Assembly (NCBI RefSeq): GCF_027980145.1
Contig: NZ_JAMZNK010000009.1
Span: forward strand, 62,001-126,000
Length of the DNA: 64,000 nucleotides
Reading direction: 5' to 3'
From: Flavobacterium azizsancarii
GTDB lineage: Bacteria > Bacteroidota > Bacteroidia > Flavobacteriales > Flavobacteriaceae
Below, piece after piece: positions 26,320-35,756 of this stretch (the first letter of the stretch is position 1; each line of letters opens with the position of its first letter). The notes under the pieces are model-generated. The model did not search any database, was not told the DNA's origin, and saw only the letters and a program-made list of their open reading frames with translations. The translations under genes were made by a program, and so were the position numbers.

Positions 26320-26379
26320 GCAATTAAAAATTAAGAATTAAAAATTATCAGTTTTACGTTCTGAAATAATACTTAAAAA

Positions 26380-26480
26380 AATCCGTTTTGATCCGTGTCT
26401 TCGCGATAGCGAATCCGTTTTATCAGCGTCAAAAATTTGGAAATACAAAAAATTAGCGACTTAGTGCCTTAGCGGCTAAA
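26380..26480. repeat. dispersed intergenic repeat between pta and ackA
   Basis: Non-coding text built of ATCCGTTTTGATCCGTG, GCGATAGCGAATCCGTTTTATCAGCG and AGCGACTTAGTGCCTTAGCGGC. Related text (AATCTGTTTAATC..., ATCAGCGGGC) occurs in other gaps of this window (45193, 45959, 49996, 52736, 63288). It seems to be a repeat family of the genome. Confidence 0.55.
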
Positions 26481-26491
26481 AATAATAAACA

Positions 26492-27676
26492 ATGAAAATA
26501 TTAATAATAAACTCAGGAAGTTCTTCAATAAAATATCAATTAATGATTATGCCTACAAACGAAGTAATTTGTTCGGGTATGATTGACAGAATTGGTTTAG
26601 AAACTTCGAATGTAACCTTCAAAACTTCTTCTGACTCACTAGAAGAATTGCTGCCAATTCCGAATCATAAAGTAGGTTTACAAAAAGTGGCTGATATGCT
26701 TTTACATCCTGAAAAAGGAGTTATAAAATCAACATCAGAGATTGGTGCAGTTGGTCATCGCGTGGTACATGGAGGAAGTTATTTCTCTGATACCACAATC
26801 ATTACTGAAGAAGTTAAAGATAAAATAAAAGAACTTTCAGAACTGGCTCCATTGCATAATCCGGCACATCTTGTGGGAATAAATGTTGCCGAAGAAATTT
26901 TTTCAGCCGCAAAACAAGTGGCAGTTTTTGACACTGCTTTTCATCAGACAATTCCAGTTGAAGCGTACAAATATGCCATTCCTAATTATCTTTTAACAGA
27001 GAATAAAGTAAGGGTTTATGGTTTTCATGGAACCAGCCACAAATATGTTTCAGAAAAGGCAATTGAGCATTTAGAGAAGAGTTCTAAAATAATTACCATT
27101 CACTTAGGAAACGGTTGTAGTATGACCGCAATAAAAGATGGAAAAAGCATTGATCATACGATGGGATTTTCACCGGCAAATGGTTTAATAATGGGAACCA
27201 GAACAGGAGATATTGATCAGTCAGTTATTTTTTATATGGTTAAGAATCTCGGGTATTCTGCAGATGATGTAAATTCGATTTTGCTGAAACAAAGCGGAAT
27301 GTTAGGACTTACCGGATATAGCGATTTACGTGATATCGAATCAGAAGCGGCAAAAGGAAATAAGGAATGTGAGTTAGCTTTATTGATGAACGCTTACCGT
27401 ATCAGAAAATATATAGGTTCTTATGCTGCTGCTTTAAATGGCCTGGATGCTATTATCTTTACAGCTGGAATTGGCGAAAATTCATCCTATATGCGAAAAT
27501 TGGTTTGTACTGATATGGATTATTTTGGAATTGAAATAGAGGATGAGAAAAATCAGATTCGTTCTAAGGAAATTAGAGAAATTAGTAAGCCAAATTCAAA
27601 AACAAAAGTTTTAGTAATACCAACAGACGAAGAATATGAAATCGCAAATCAGGTATACCAATTGCTGCAGAATTAA
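26492..27676 (+). CDS. ackA: acetate kinase
   Basis: 394 residues with the ASKHA-fold signatures in order: NSGSSSIKYQL at the N-terminus, GHRVVHGG (about 88-95), DTAFHQT (about 147-153), HGTSHKYVS, HLGNGCSM (about 207-214), GLIMGTRTGDID, and FTAGIGENS (about 325-333). It converts acetyl phosphate plus ADP to acetate plus ATP. It is the partner of the phosphate acetyltransferase upstream. Confidence 0.97.
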   Translation: MKILIINSGSSSIKYQLMIMPTNEVICSGMIDRIGLETSNVTFKTSSDSLEELLPIPNHKVGLQKVADMLLHPEKGVIKSTSEIGAVGHRVVHGGSYFSDTTIITEEVKDKIKELSELAPLHNPAHLVGINVAEEIFSAAKQVAVFDTAFHQTIPVEAYKYAIPNYLLTENKVRVYGFHGTSHKYVSEKAIEHLEKSSKIITIHLGNGCSMTAIKDGKSIDHTMGFSPANGLIMGTRTGDIDQSVIFYMVKNLGYSADDVNSILLKQSGMLGLTGYSDLRDIESEAAKGNKECELALLMNAYRIRKYIGSYAAALNGLDAIIFTAGIGENSSYMRKLVCTDMDYFGIEIEDEKNQIRSKEIREISKPNSKTKVLVIPTDEEYEIANQVYQLLQN

Positions 27677-27704
27677 TTGATTTTACGACTTTACATTACT
27701 TCAA

Positions 27705-28127
27705 ATGATTATCATTACAATAATACTGTTTTTAGTTTTTGCAGCGATTTCAATGCTTCATTTTTATTGGGGTTTTGGAGGTAAATGGGGGAGTTACTCG
27801 GTCGTACCAACTAAAGACGATGGATCGCCAGTTTTTATTCCCAGAACAATTTCAACTTTTATTGTTGCTATTGGTTTATTGGGTTTTGGTGTTTTTTATT
27901 TGATAAAATATGGTTGTATAACTGTGAGTTTGCCAATATGGCTCGATAGGTATGGATTTTGGATCATCACTTTTATATTTATCCTCAGAGCTATCGGAGA
28001 TTTTAATTATGTTGGCTTCTTCAAAAAACATAAAAGTTCAGATTTTGCCTTAAATGATACCAAGTATTATTCTCCTTTGTGTTTGCTAATTGGGGTATTA
28101 ACATTAATACTAGTGTTTTCTAATTAA
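27705..28127 (+). CDS. DUF3995 family integral membrane protein
   Basis: 140 residues with four hydrophobic segments (about 3-22, 47-67, 83-101 and 118-138). It has the family's early histidine and WGFGG pattern (SMLHFYWGFGGKWG) and the DGSPVFIPR loop. Function is unknown. It begins 28 bp after ackA and is followed by a strong terminator, so it is probably co-transcribed with ackA. Confidence 0.85.
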   Translation: MIIITIILFLVFAAISMLHFYWGFGGKWGSYSVVPTKDDGSPVFIPRTISTFIVAIGLLGFGVFYLIKYGCITVSLPIWLDRYGFWIITFIFILRAIGDFNYVGFFKKHKSSDFALNDTKYYSPLCLLIGVLTLILVFSN

Positions 28128-28150
28128 ATATTTAAGTAGTTTATAGCTAT

Positions 28151-28180
28151 AAAAAAGCTCCTCAATCGAGGAGCTTTTTT
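28151..28180 (+). terminator. strong hairpin terminator
   Basis: AAAAAAGCTCCTC / GAGGAGCTTTTTT, 13-bp arms with AATC loop and T tail. It separates the acetate genes from the PUL regulator. Confidence 0.9.
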
Positions 28181-28201
28181 ATGTTTTTAAATATTTGTCA
28201 G

Positions 28202-28209
28202 TATCTTTG
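28202..28209 (+). promoter_or_regulatory. -7 promoter element of the PUL regulator
   Basis: TATCTTTG fits the TAnnTTTG consensus. No good -33 TTG at the right distance. Start of transcription near 28216 would suit the TTG start codon at 28228 and not the one at 28195. Confidence 0.4.
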
Positions 28210-28227
28210 AATATAAATCCGAATATT

Positions 28228-30972
28228 TTGAAATCGACACTTCTAAAACTGTTTTTCTTGTTTTTAATTGCTTCACAAATCCAGGCACAAGAATTACTTC
28301 CTTTTGTAGAAAACTATAATAAATCAGATTACCAGGGCGACAATCAAATCTGGAATGTTGCTCAGGGAAAAGATAATGCCATGTATTTTGCCAATAACCA
28401 TTATTTATTGCGATATGATGGCGTAATGTGGGAAAAATATACTTTGCCTAATAAAACCATTATCCGTTCGATTATGATCGAAGGCGATAAAATCTATTCC
28501 GGTTCCTATAAAGAGTTTGGGTATTGGTATAGGAAAGAGGGAAAGATGCATTATGTTTCGATCACCAAAAATCTGCGCTTATTTGATGAAAAAGACAATG
28601 AGGAAATCTGGAAAATTTTCAAATTCAACGGGTCTATTTATTTTCAATCATTTAATGATGTTTTTATTTATAATGGAAAACACATTCAAAAAATCAGATT
28701 TCCTTTTCTAATATCCTATTGTTTCGTAGTTGATAATGATGTTTACGTAGCCTCGGTCGAAAAAGGTCTTTTTAAAATGAGTGGGGCAAAGATTGCAAAC
28801 CCAAAAGGCTGGAATATCTTAAAAAATACAGTCGTTCATGCTGTCGAAAAGTACCAAAATAAGAATTATATTTTTACTCAGAAAAAAGGAATTTTTATAG
28901 TCGAAAAAGATCGTTTAGTACCTTGGAATAACCCATTAAACGAGACCTTAAAAGCAGCAACGATTAATGTAGCCAAATTTATTAAAAACAATAAATTGGT
29001 TATAGGAACAGGTAACAGAGGTCTTTTTATTTATGATTTCAATACAGATACCTATAAAAACATTGATCGCAACAATGTGTTAAAGAACAATTCAGTTTTG
29101 AGCATTGGTTTTGATAAAGAAAATGATTTGTGGCTTGGCTTGGATAATGGGATTACCCATGTAGAAATAAACTCTCCAATATCTTTCTTTTATGATAACT
29201 CGGGACTTTTAGGTTCTGTTTATTCTGTGGCTGCAATAGACAAAGGCTATTTAATTGCATCAAATCACGGTATTTTCGAGTTTGTTTCAGGAAAGTTTAA
29301 AATGATGCCTAATACACAAGGGCAGGCATGGAATATTACTAAAATTAATAATAAGTTTATCATTGGACATAATGATGGAAACTTTTGTTATGAAAATGGC
29401 TCTTTGGTTAAGATTAATAATATAAACGGAGGATGGAACTTATCTAAAAGCAGTATCAATAATACTTATTTTCAATCGACCTATAGCGGAGTCCTGGTTT
29501 ATGATAATCCTGCAGACCTAACGCAATACAAGATTATTAATGATCTTTCGAAACCTATTAAATACGTTGCTCAGAATAAAAAGAATGAAATTTGGGCTGC
29601 TGATAATTACCGTGGATTGTATCGCGTTGTCTTTGATGATAATTACAAAACAAAAAAAGTTGAGAATATCACGCAGCAAAGTAAAATAAAGAATGATTTT
29701 GGAGTTAAGATTTTTGAATTTAGAAAAGAAATCCTTTTTCTAATCAACAATCTATGGTACACTTATAATTCGATTACTAATAATCTTGAAGAGAATGAAC
29801 AGTTTAATTCTAATTTCAAGAATATTACCGATGTAGTCTCTATTGACGAAGATCATTTTGTGGTACTGCAAAATGGAATTTTATATCATATTCACGCAAA
29901 TGGAAACAAATTTATATGGAACATCATTCAGGAGAAGTATTATAAAGGAACTTTAATCAATGATAACTTGAGAATTTTTAAAACTCAAAATCATTATTTG
30001 CTCAATCTTGATGACGGATTTATTTCTCTTCAATTAAAGTATGTTAACAAACAGAATTCAAATGTTAAGATAGAAGCGTTTAATGAAGAAAATCTAATTT
30101 CTAATGATTCAAAGATTAAATACAATACAGAACTAAAAATAAATGTGATCTCGGGGATTTATGGTGCCAGTAAGCCTAATTTATTTTATAAGATTAACAA
30201 AAGTAAAGATTTTATTCAAATTTCAAATGGATTAATTGAGCTGAATAATTTGAGCAGTGGTTACCATTCTGTTGTTGTTTACAAACATGACGGCGCCAAC
30301 TATGAAAAAGTGTCCACTTTTGATTTTAAAGTTGCTGAACCCTGGTATTTTTCTATTTGGATGGTGATGCTTTATTTACTAATAGTGGGAGCAGTGTTGT
30401 TTTTCTATTATAAATGGAATAAGCTTCGTTATATGCAAAAATTAAAATTGCAGGCCGAAGAATTAAAACATCAGCGCGAAATTCTTGAAATGGAGCTAAA
30501 GGCGGAAAATGAATTGAATGTTCAGGAGTATGAAAAACATATTCTGGAACTCGAGCTGCAAACTAAATCATCTGAAGTTGCAGGTAAATCTTTGTCTATT
30601 GCAAAGCAAAGTGAAATGATCGAAAATATACAAAGCATTTTAGATTCAGAGAAAGATTTTAATAAACTCAAAAGTGAAATCAAAAAAGCTATCAAAATAA
30701 ATGAAGTAAATAAGCACGAGTGGGAAACTTTTGAAACGAATCTAAATCAAATTCACAATGAGTTTATAATAAACCTTTCAAAGAAGTTTCCTAACCTTAC
30801 TCCAAAGGATATTAAATTATGTATTTACCTTAAAATGAATCTTTCTTCAAAGGAGATTGCTCCTATGATGAATATCTCATTTAGAGGTGTAGAACTGCAC
30901 CGATATCGTTTAAGAAAGAAGCTAAACCTCTCTCAGGAAGATAATCTCTCAAAATTTTTATTAAGTGTGTAA
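28228..30972 (+). CDS. membrane-spanning propeller/Y_Y_Y regulator with LuxR-type HTH
   Basis: 914 residues from a TTG start at 28228; no ATG exists before residue 50, and this start gives a normal signal peptide (KSTLLKLFFLFLIASQIQAQ). A further upstream TTG at 28195 would add 11 residues. The large periplasmic part contains two-component-regulator propeller repeats, followed by a Y_Y_Y-type domain (about 655-725). Then come one membrane helix (about 733-753, WMVMLYLLIVGAVLFFYY), a coiled coil rich in Glu/Lys, and a LuxR-like helix-turn-helix at the end (LTPKDIKLCIYLKMNLSSKE). There is no histidine kinase core. It should sense a glycan fragment and drive the adjacent SusC/SusD operon. Confidence 0.9.
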   Translation: MKSTLLKLFFLFLIASQIQAQELLPFVENYNKSDYQGDNQIWNVAQGKDNAMYFANNHYLLRYDGVMWEKYTLPNKTIIRSIMIEGDKIYSGSYKEFGYWYRKEGKMHYVSITKNLRLFDEKDNEEIWKIFKFNGSIYFQSFNDVFIYNGKHIQKIRFPFLISYCFVVDNDVYVASVEKGLFKMSGAKIANPKGWNILKNTVVHAVEKYQNKNYIFTQKKGIFIVEKDRLVPWNNPLNETLKAATINVAKFIKNNKLVIGTGNRGLFIYDFNTDTYKNIDRNNVLKNNSVLSIGFDKENDLWLGLDNGITHVEINSPISFFYDNSGLLGSVYSVAAIDKGYLIASNHGIFEFVSGKFKMMPNTQGQAWNITKINNKFIIGHNDGNFCYENGSLVKINNINGGWNLSKSSINNTYFQSTYSGVLVYDNPADLTQYKIINDLSKPIKYVAQNKKNEIWAADNYRGLYRVVFDDNYKTKKVENITQQSKIKNDFGVKIFEFRKEILFLINNLWYTYNSITNNLEENEQFNSNFKNITDVVSIDEDHFVVLQNGILYHIHANGNKFIWNIIQEKYYKGTLINDNLRIFKTQNHYLLNLDDGFISLQLKYVNKQNSNVKIEAFNEENLISNDSKIKYNTELKINVISGIYGASKPNLFYKINKSKDFIQISNGLIELNNLSSGYHSVVVYKHDGANYEKVSTFDFKVAEPWYFSIWMVMLYLLIVGAVLFFYYKWNKLRYMQKLKLQAEELKHQREILEMELKAENELNVQEYEKHILELELQTKSSEVAGKSLSIAKQSEMIENIQSILDSEKDFNKLKSEIKKAIKINEVNKHEWETFETNLNQIHNEFIINLSKKFPNLTPKDIKLCIYLKMNLSSKEIAPMMNISFRGVELHRYRLRKKLNLSQEDNLSKFLLSV

Positions 30973-31033
30973 GATTTGTATTTGTTTTTTAAGGATATTA
31001 TATTTTTAAGTATCTTTTTTTATATAATTACAA

Positions 31034-31172
31034 TACATCATTACTACATCATAACGTTATGTTAATAATAATAAATTAACATTTAGAGTGCTGATTTTCA
31101 CTAGTGTATATTAATGTTTTAACATAATGATGTAGCTATGTTGTAGTGTTGTATGATGTACTACAACGTTGT
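31034..31172. promoter_or_regulatory. regulatory region of the PUL with repeated ATGATGTA motif
   Basis: The octamer ATGATGTA occurs at 31127-31134 and 31153-31160, and its complement TACATCAT at 31034-31041 and 31045-31052: two inverted pairs facing each other. Palindromes ATAACGTTAT (31051-31060) and ACAACGTTGT (31163-31172) flank them. All lie between the regulator gene and the susC-like start at 31217, so they are good candidates for its binding sites. Confidence 0.55.
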
Positions 31173-31216
31173 AATTGTTTAATTTGGCTCTACTAACTTA
31201 AACGATTACGAACTGT

Positions 31217-34216
31217 ATGAAAAATTTTATTTTTAGCTTTTTAGCGCTTTTGCTATTGCCGGCATATATGTCTGGACAAGCAATTAAAGGAAAAGTAGTA
31301 GACAGTAGTGGAATGGGAGTTCCGGGAGCAGTTATTAGTGCTTCTAATTCCAGAACTTCTACAGATGCTGATTTCGACGGAAATTTTACAATTAATGCCA
31401 AAGAGGGGGAGATTCTTAAAATCTCAATGTTAGGTTTTGATGCTGTTTCTATTGCAGCAACGACCGCTCCAATGACAATCACATTAAAAGAAGCAGGTGA
31501 CACTGCTTTAAAAGAAGTTGTAGTTATTGGTTACGGTACCAGAAAGAAAATTGATAATACATCTGCTGTAAGTTCAATTAAATCTGAAGAAATTACAAAA
31601 ATGAAAGTATTGAATGCTTCTCAGGCTATTCAAGGTAAAGCTGCCGGTGTTCAGGTATCTAGCTCTGATGTGCCAGGAAGTACACCTTCTGTTGTGATCA
31701 GGGGAGCAGGTACAGCATTAGGAGGAAGAAATCCTTTATATGTTGTAGATGGTATGCCAACTGACAATATCAACAACATTAATACTAATGACATTACATC
31801 TTATGAAATTTTGAAAGATGCATCTTCATTAGCTATTTATGGTACAAGAGGGGCAAATGGTGTAATTATGATTACAACAAAAGCAGGAAAAGGAAAAATG
31901 AATGTAGAAGTTGAAAGTTTTGCAGGTTTTAGAACTCCTCTAAAAACTGTAAAAATGGCAAATGCTGACGAATATGTTCGTTATAGTAATGCTGCTTTCA
32001 GTGGAGCTTTCCCAGCAGGCAGATTCTCTGCAAATCAGCCTTATAATACTAATTGGCTTGATGAGATCACAAGAACGGGATCTTATACTCAAAACAATAT
32101 CGCAATTTCAGGGTCTTCAGAAAACGTAAAATACTTTTTTAGTGTTGGAAATTATGAAGAAAAAGGAATTCTAAACGGATCTGATTACGGACGTACAACA
32201 ATCAGAAACAACAATGAGTTCAAACTTTCTGATAAAGTGAAACTTACTCAAAATATGAGTGTGAGTACAATCAAAAATACTCCAATGCCATTAAGTGCAT
32301 TTACGAATGCTTACAGACAATCTCCACTAGTTCCTGTGCGTTATGCTGATGGAAAATATGGTGTGCCATTTATTTCAAATGGAGTTGTAGGAGAAACTGG
32401 TGAATCATTCAATAATGTTGGAAATCCGGTAGCTCAATTAGATTATACAAATGAGAGACAACAAACTCTTACTTTGCAAGGTGGTTTGAAATTAGATTAT
32501 GAAATTATCAAATCATTAAAATTCACTTCACAATTTAATGGAGAGTTTTATACTTACAAACAGTACAATTATGTTGATAACGTAGCACTTTGGTTATCTG
32601 CAGATCCTACGCGTGTACAATCAAAGTACCCTGGAGATTTGAATGTTAACACATTGACAAGAAGCAGAGACCAATATTTTAATTGGAATTTGTCTAACTA
32701 CTTTACATATAATAAAGTTTTTGCTAATATTCATGATGTTGAAGTTACTGCTGGTATCGAGGCGAATGTTCAAGGTACAAGAGAGAAATTGACTATCGAC
32801 AGAAAGAATGTTAATCCAAATGCGGACTATTGGTCATTAAAAGATGTGAATGTTGCAAGTTCAGTAACAGGATATAAAGATGAAGCTTTGAACCAAAGAA
32901 GATTACAATCTTATTTTGCGCGTTTTCAATACAAATTGATGGACAGATATTTACTTACAGGTACTGTAAGACGTGACGGATCATCACAATTTGCTGATGA
33001 CAAGCGTTGGGGAACATTCCCATCAGTTGGTTTGGGATGGATTGTATCTAAAGAAAGTTTCTTAAGTAAAGTAGAAACAATTGATTTATTAAAATTAAGA
33101 GGTTCTTGGGGTAGATTAGGTAATCAAAATGTACCATTGAATACTCAAACTTTTACTTCTGGATTAGATTATCCTTTTGGTTCAGGAACAACAATCAACT
33201 CACAAGTTGACCCTAACTTATCTTGGGAAATTGTAGAAGAACTTTCAGGTGGTGTTGATTTTGAATTGTTTAAAAGTAGATTAAAAGGATCTTTTGATTT
33301 ATATGAGAAAAAAACAACAAACACAATTTTGAATGTTAAACCATATTCAGCTTCAGGAATTACAGTAGCTGCACCTTCACATATTGGAGAAGTATCTAAC
33401 AAAGGTTATGAAATTGCATTACGTTGGGATGACAAAATAAATGATAATTTAAGCTACTGGGTTGGAGGTAACTTCTCCCATAATAATAATGAGCTTACTA
33501 ATCTTAAAAACGTTCAGTTATCTCCTATCATCGGAGGAAGTTTAGGAAATGGTCAAAACACAAAAATTCTTGATAATACTTCTGTAGGACAGCCTTTAGG
33601 TAGTTTCTATATGTATGAATTTGCCGGAATTGATCAGGCTAATGGTAACATGTTATACTATAACGCAAACGGAGAAAAAGTAGTTCAGACAGCATTAAAC
33701 GAGAGAACTGATAAAAAATACGTAGGATCACTTTTACCAACTTCTACTTACGGAGTTACAATGGGGTTAACGTATAAAAATATTGATTTTTCTGTTGATG
33801 GATACGGAACAGGAGGAGCTAAAGTGTATAATGGTAAAAAAGCACAACGTTTTGGAGGTGAGAATATCGAAGCTTCAACAGCACGTGATTTCTGGTCACC
33901 AACAAATACAACATCTTCTAATCCTGCACCTTCTAACGTGACTCCTGTTGCTTCAACATATTACTTAGAATCAGCAGATTTCTTTAGAATCAATAACATT
34001 ACTGTAGGATATAAACTTCCTTTAAAAGATGATCAGTTTTTTAGCTACTGTAGAATATATGTAAATGCAATCAATCCGTTTATTACGCAAAAATTCTCAG
34101 GATTCTCTCCTGACGTTACAGGCGATGGTAAATTGGTTGAAGGTACTCAAGGAGTTGAGTTAGATGCTTATCCATCATTGAGATCATTTGTTATAGGTGC
34201 TAATTTAAAATTTTAA
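31217..34216 (+). CDS. SusC/RagA family TonB-linked outer membrane transporter (PUL)
   Basis: 999 residues. Signal peptide (KNFIFSFLALLLLPAYMSG), carboxypeptidase-regulatory-like domain (about 24-95; KGKVVDSSGMGVPGAVISA), TonB-region motif (LKEVVVIGYGTRKK), plug with LKDASSLAIYGTRGANG (about 195-212), then the barrel to the terminal Phe (RSFVIGANLKF). No STN domain. The susD gene starts 5 bp later. It imports oligosaccharides released at the surface; neighbouring enzymes suggest beta-1,2-linked glucans. Confidence 0.96.
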   Translation: MKNFIFSFLALLLLPAYMSGQAIKGKVVDSSGMGVPGAVISASNSRTSTDADFDGNFTINAKEGEILKISMLGFDAVSIAATTAPMTITLKEAGDTALKEVVVIGYGTRKKIDNTSAVSSIKSEEITKMKVLNASQAIQGKAAGVQVSSSDVPGSTPSVVIRGAGTALGGRNPLYVVDGMPTDNINNINTNDITSYEILKDASSLAIYGTRGANGVIMITTKAGKGKMNVEVESFAGFRTPLKTVKMANADEYVRYSNAAFSGAFPAGRFSANQPYNTNWLDEITRTGSYTQNNIAISGSSENVKYFFSVGNYEEKGILNGSDYGRTTIRNNNEFKLSDKVKLTQNMSVSTIKNTPMPLSAFTNAYRQSPLVPVRYADGKYGVPFISNGVVGETGESFNNVGNPVAQLDYTNERQQTLTLQGGLKLDYEIIKSLKFTSQFNGEFYTYKQYNYVDNVALWLSADPTRVQSKYPGDLNVNTLTRSRDQYFNWNLSNYFTYNKVFANIHDVEVTAGIEANVQGTREKLTIDRKNVNPNADYWSLKDVNVASSVTGYKDEALNQRRLQSYFARFQYKLMDRYLLTGTVRRDGSSQFADDKRWGTFPSVGLGWIVSKESFLSKVETIDLLKLRGSWGRLGNQNVPLNTQTFTSGLDYPFGSGTTINSQVDPNLSWEIVEELSGGVDFELFKSRLKGSFDLYEKKTTNTILNVKPYSASGITVAAPSHIGEVSNKGYEIALRWDDKINDNLSYWVGGNFSHNNNELTNLKNVQLSPIIGGSLGNGQNTKILDNTSVGQPLGSFYMYEFAGIDQANGNMLYYNANGEKVVQTALNERTDKKYVGSLLPTSTYGVTMGLTYKNIDFSVDGYGTGGAKVYNGKKAQRFGGENIEASTARDFWSPTNTTSSNPAPSNVTPVASTYYLESADFFRINNITVGYKLPLKDDQFFSYCRIYVNAINPFITQKFSGFSPDVTGDGKLVEGTQGVELDAYPSLRSFVIGANLKF

Positions 34217-34220
34217 TATC

Positions 34221-35684
34221 ATGAAAAAAATATATATATCAATGTTTGTGCTTTCCGGATTGCTCTTTGCAGGATGCGCAGATGACTTTTTGGATGTAAG
34301 TCCGACAGAATCAATTCCGGTAGATCCGGCGTTGGTAAACAGTGATGAAGGTGCTACTGGTTTTGTAACAGCAATTTACAATCAGTTTTTAGGATGGGAA
34401 ATGTCTTCGTTTGGCTGGAATGCAGTTTCAAGTATCATTACAGATGATGCAGATAAAGGTTCTGATCCTGGTGATGCAGGTGGAGATAAAGATATCATTG
34501 ATGCTTTAACTTATAATGCTTCAACACCATCATTTGAATCTACATGGAATGCTAATTATGCGGGAATAAACAGATGTAATCAAGCCTTAGAGATGTTTCC
34601 TAAACTTGATAAAGTTACTCCTGAATTAAAAACCAGATTAACAGGTGAAGCTAAATTTATGAGAGCTTTCATGTATTTTACTTTAGTAAAAGGATATGGC
34701 GGAGTTCCTATTGTAGATCACTTATCAGGTGTTCCAATTTCAGATGCTGATAAACAAATGCAGTTAACCCGCAAGTCAGTTGCAGAAGTTTATACTTTTA
34801 TCGAAAAAGATTTGGCAGATGCTATTGAAGCTTTACCAGAAAAAGGCGCTTACGTAGGAAATGATAAAAAAAGAGTTTCTAAAGGTTCAGCTTATGCTTT
34901 GTTAGCAAAAGTAAACTTATATCAAAAAAATTGGCAAAAAGTAATTGACAATTGTGATAAAGTAACCGGATATAGCTTAGTTTCAGATTATTCTCTTCAA
35001 TATAAAAAAGAAGGTGAATTTGGTGATGAATCTATTTTTGAAATTGATGGAGTTGGTACAACGGCCACTCCAGGTTTCGGAATTGGAAACTACACTGTTT
35101 CTCAGGCACCACGTGGTGCTGGAGGATGGGGTTGGGGATTCAATACACCAACTAAAGGTTTAGCAGATGCTTATGAGCCAGGTGATGTAAGACGTGCAGC
35201 TACTATTATTTTCAGAGGATCATTTTTGTATGATGGTAGAGAAGTTCCTTCTACTGTAGCAAATGCAATGTATAATTATAAAGCGTATTCATCATCTTTT
35301 TATAATGTAGAATTTACAGATACAAATCTTAGATATTTAAGATATGCAGAAGTAATCTTAATGAAAGCTGAAGCTTTGAATGAATTAGGACAAACTTCTG
35401 AAGCTATTCCTTTAGTAAATCAAATTCGTAAAAGAGCAGGTTTAGGAGATACTCCTTTTACTTCTCAATCAGATATTAGAAAAGCAATCTATAAAGAAAG
35501 AAGATTAGAATTTGCTTTTGAGCATGACAGATGGTTTGATCTTGTGAGAACAGGACAAGCTCAGTCAGCTATGGCAGCAGATGGAAAAACTTTTATTGTT
35601 GGAAAACATGAGTTATGGCCAGTTCCAACTACATTCTTAAGAGAAGCAGGTGGACTTTCTCAACAAAACCCTGGTGGTTACTAA
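34221..35684 (+). CDS. RagB/SusD family nutrient-binding lipoprotein (PUL)
   Basis: 487 residues. Lipoprotein signal with the lipidated Cys at about 19 (SGLLFAGCADDFLDVSP). The RagB/SusD domain is complete (GEAKFMRAFMYFTLVKGYGG; LRYLRYAEVILMKAEALNEL; FEHDRWFDLVRTGQAQ) and ends with the family-typical QQNPGGY. Surface glycan binder that caps the SusC transporter at 31217. A terminator follows, so the downstream enzymes need read-through or their own promoter. Confidence 0.96.
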   Translation: MKKIYISMFVLSGLLFAGCADDFLDVSPTESIPVDPALVNSDEGATGFVTAIYNQFLGWEMSSFGWNAVSSIITDDADKGSDPGDAGGDKDIIDALTYNASTPSFESTWNANYAGINRCNQALEMFPKLDKVTPELKTRLTGEAKFMRAFMYFTLVKGYGGVPIVDHLSGVPISDADKQMQLTRKSVAEVYTFIEKDLADAIEALPEKGAYVGNDKKRVSKGSAYALLAKVNLYQKNWQKVIDNCDKVTGYSLVSDYSLQYKKEGEFGDESIFEIDGVGTTATPGFGIGNYTVSQAPRGAGGWGWGFNTPTKGLADAYEPGDVRRAATIIFRGSFLYDGREVPSTVANAMYNYKAYSSSFYNVEFTDTNLRYLRYAEVILMKAEALNELGQTSEAIPLVNQIRKRAGLGDTPFTSQSDIRKAIYKERRLEFAFEHDRWFDLVRTGQAQSAMAADGKTFIVGKHELWPVPTTFLREAGGLSQQNPGGY

Positions 35685-35696
35685 TTAAATTTTTTT

Positions 35697-35730
35697 AAAT
35701 CACTCCTTTCTTGTGAAAGGAGTGATTTTT
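35697..35730 (+). terminator. hairpin after susD, possible attenuating terminator
   Basis: AAATCACTCCTTTC / GAAAGGAGTGATTT with TTGT loop and T run. It sits between susD and the first enzyme gene. Such hairpins in PULs can lower enzyme expression relative to SusCD. Confidence 0.85.
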
Positions 35731-35756
35731 ATTAATTGTTTTCAAATTTTATTATA

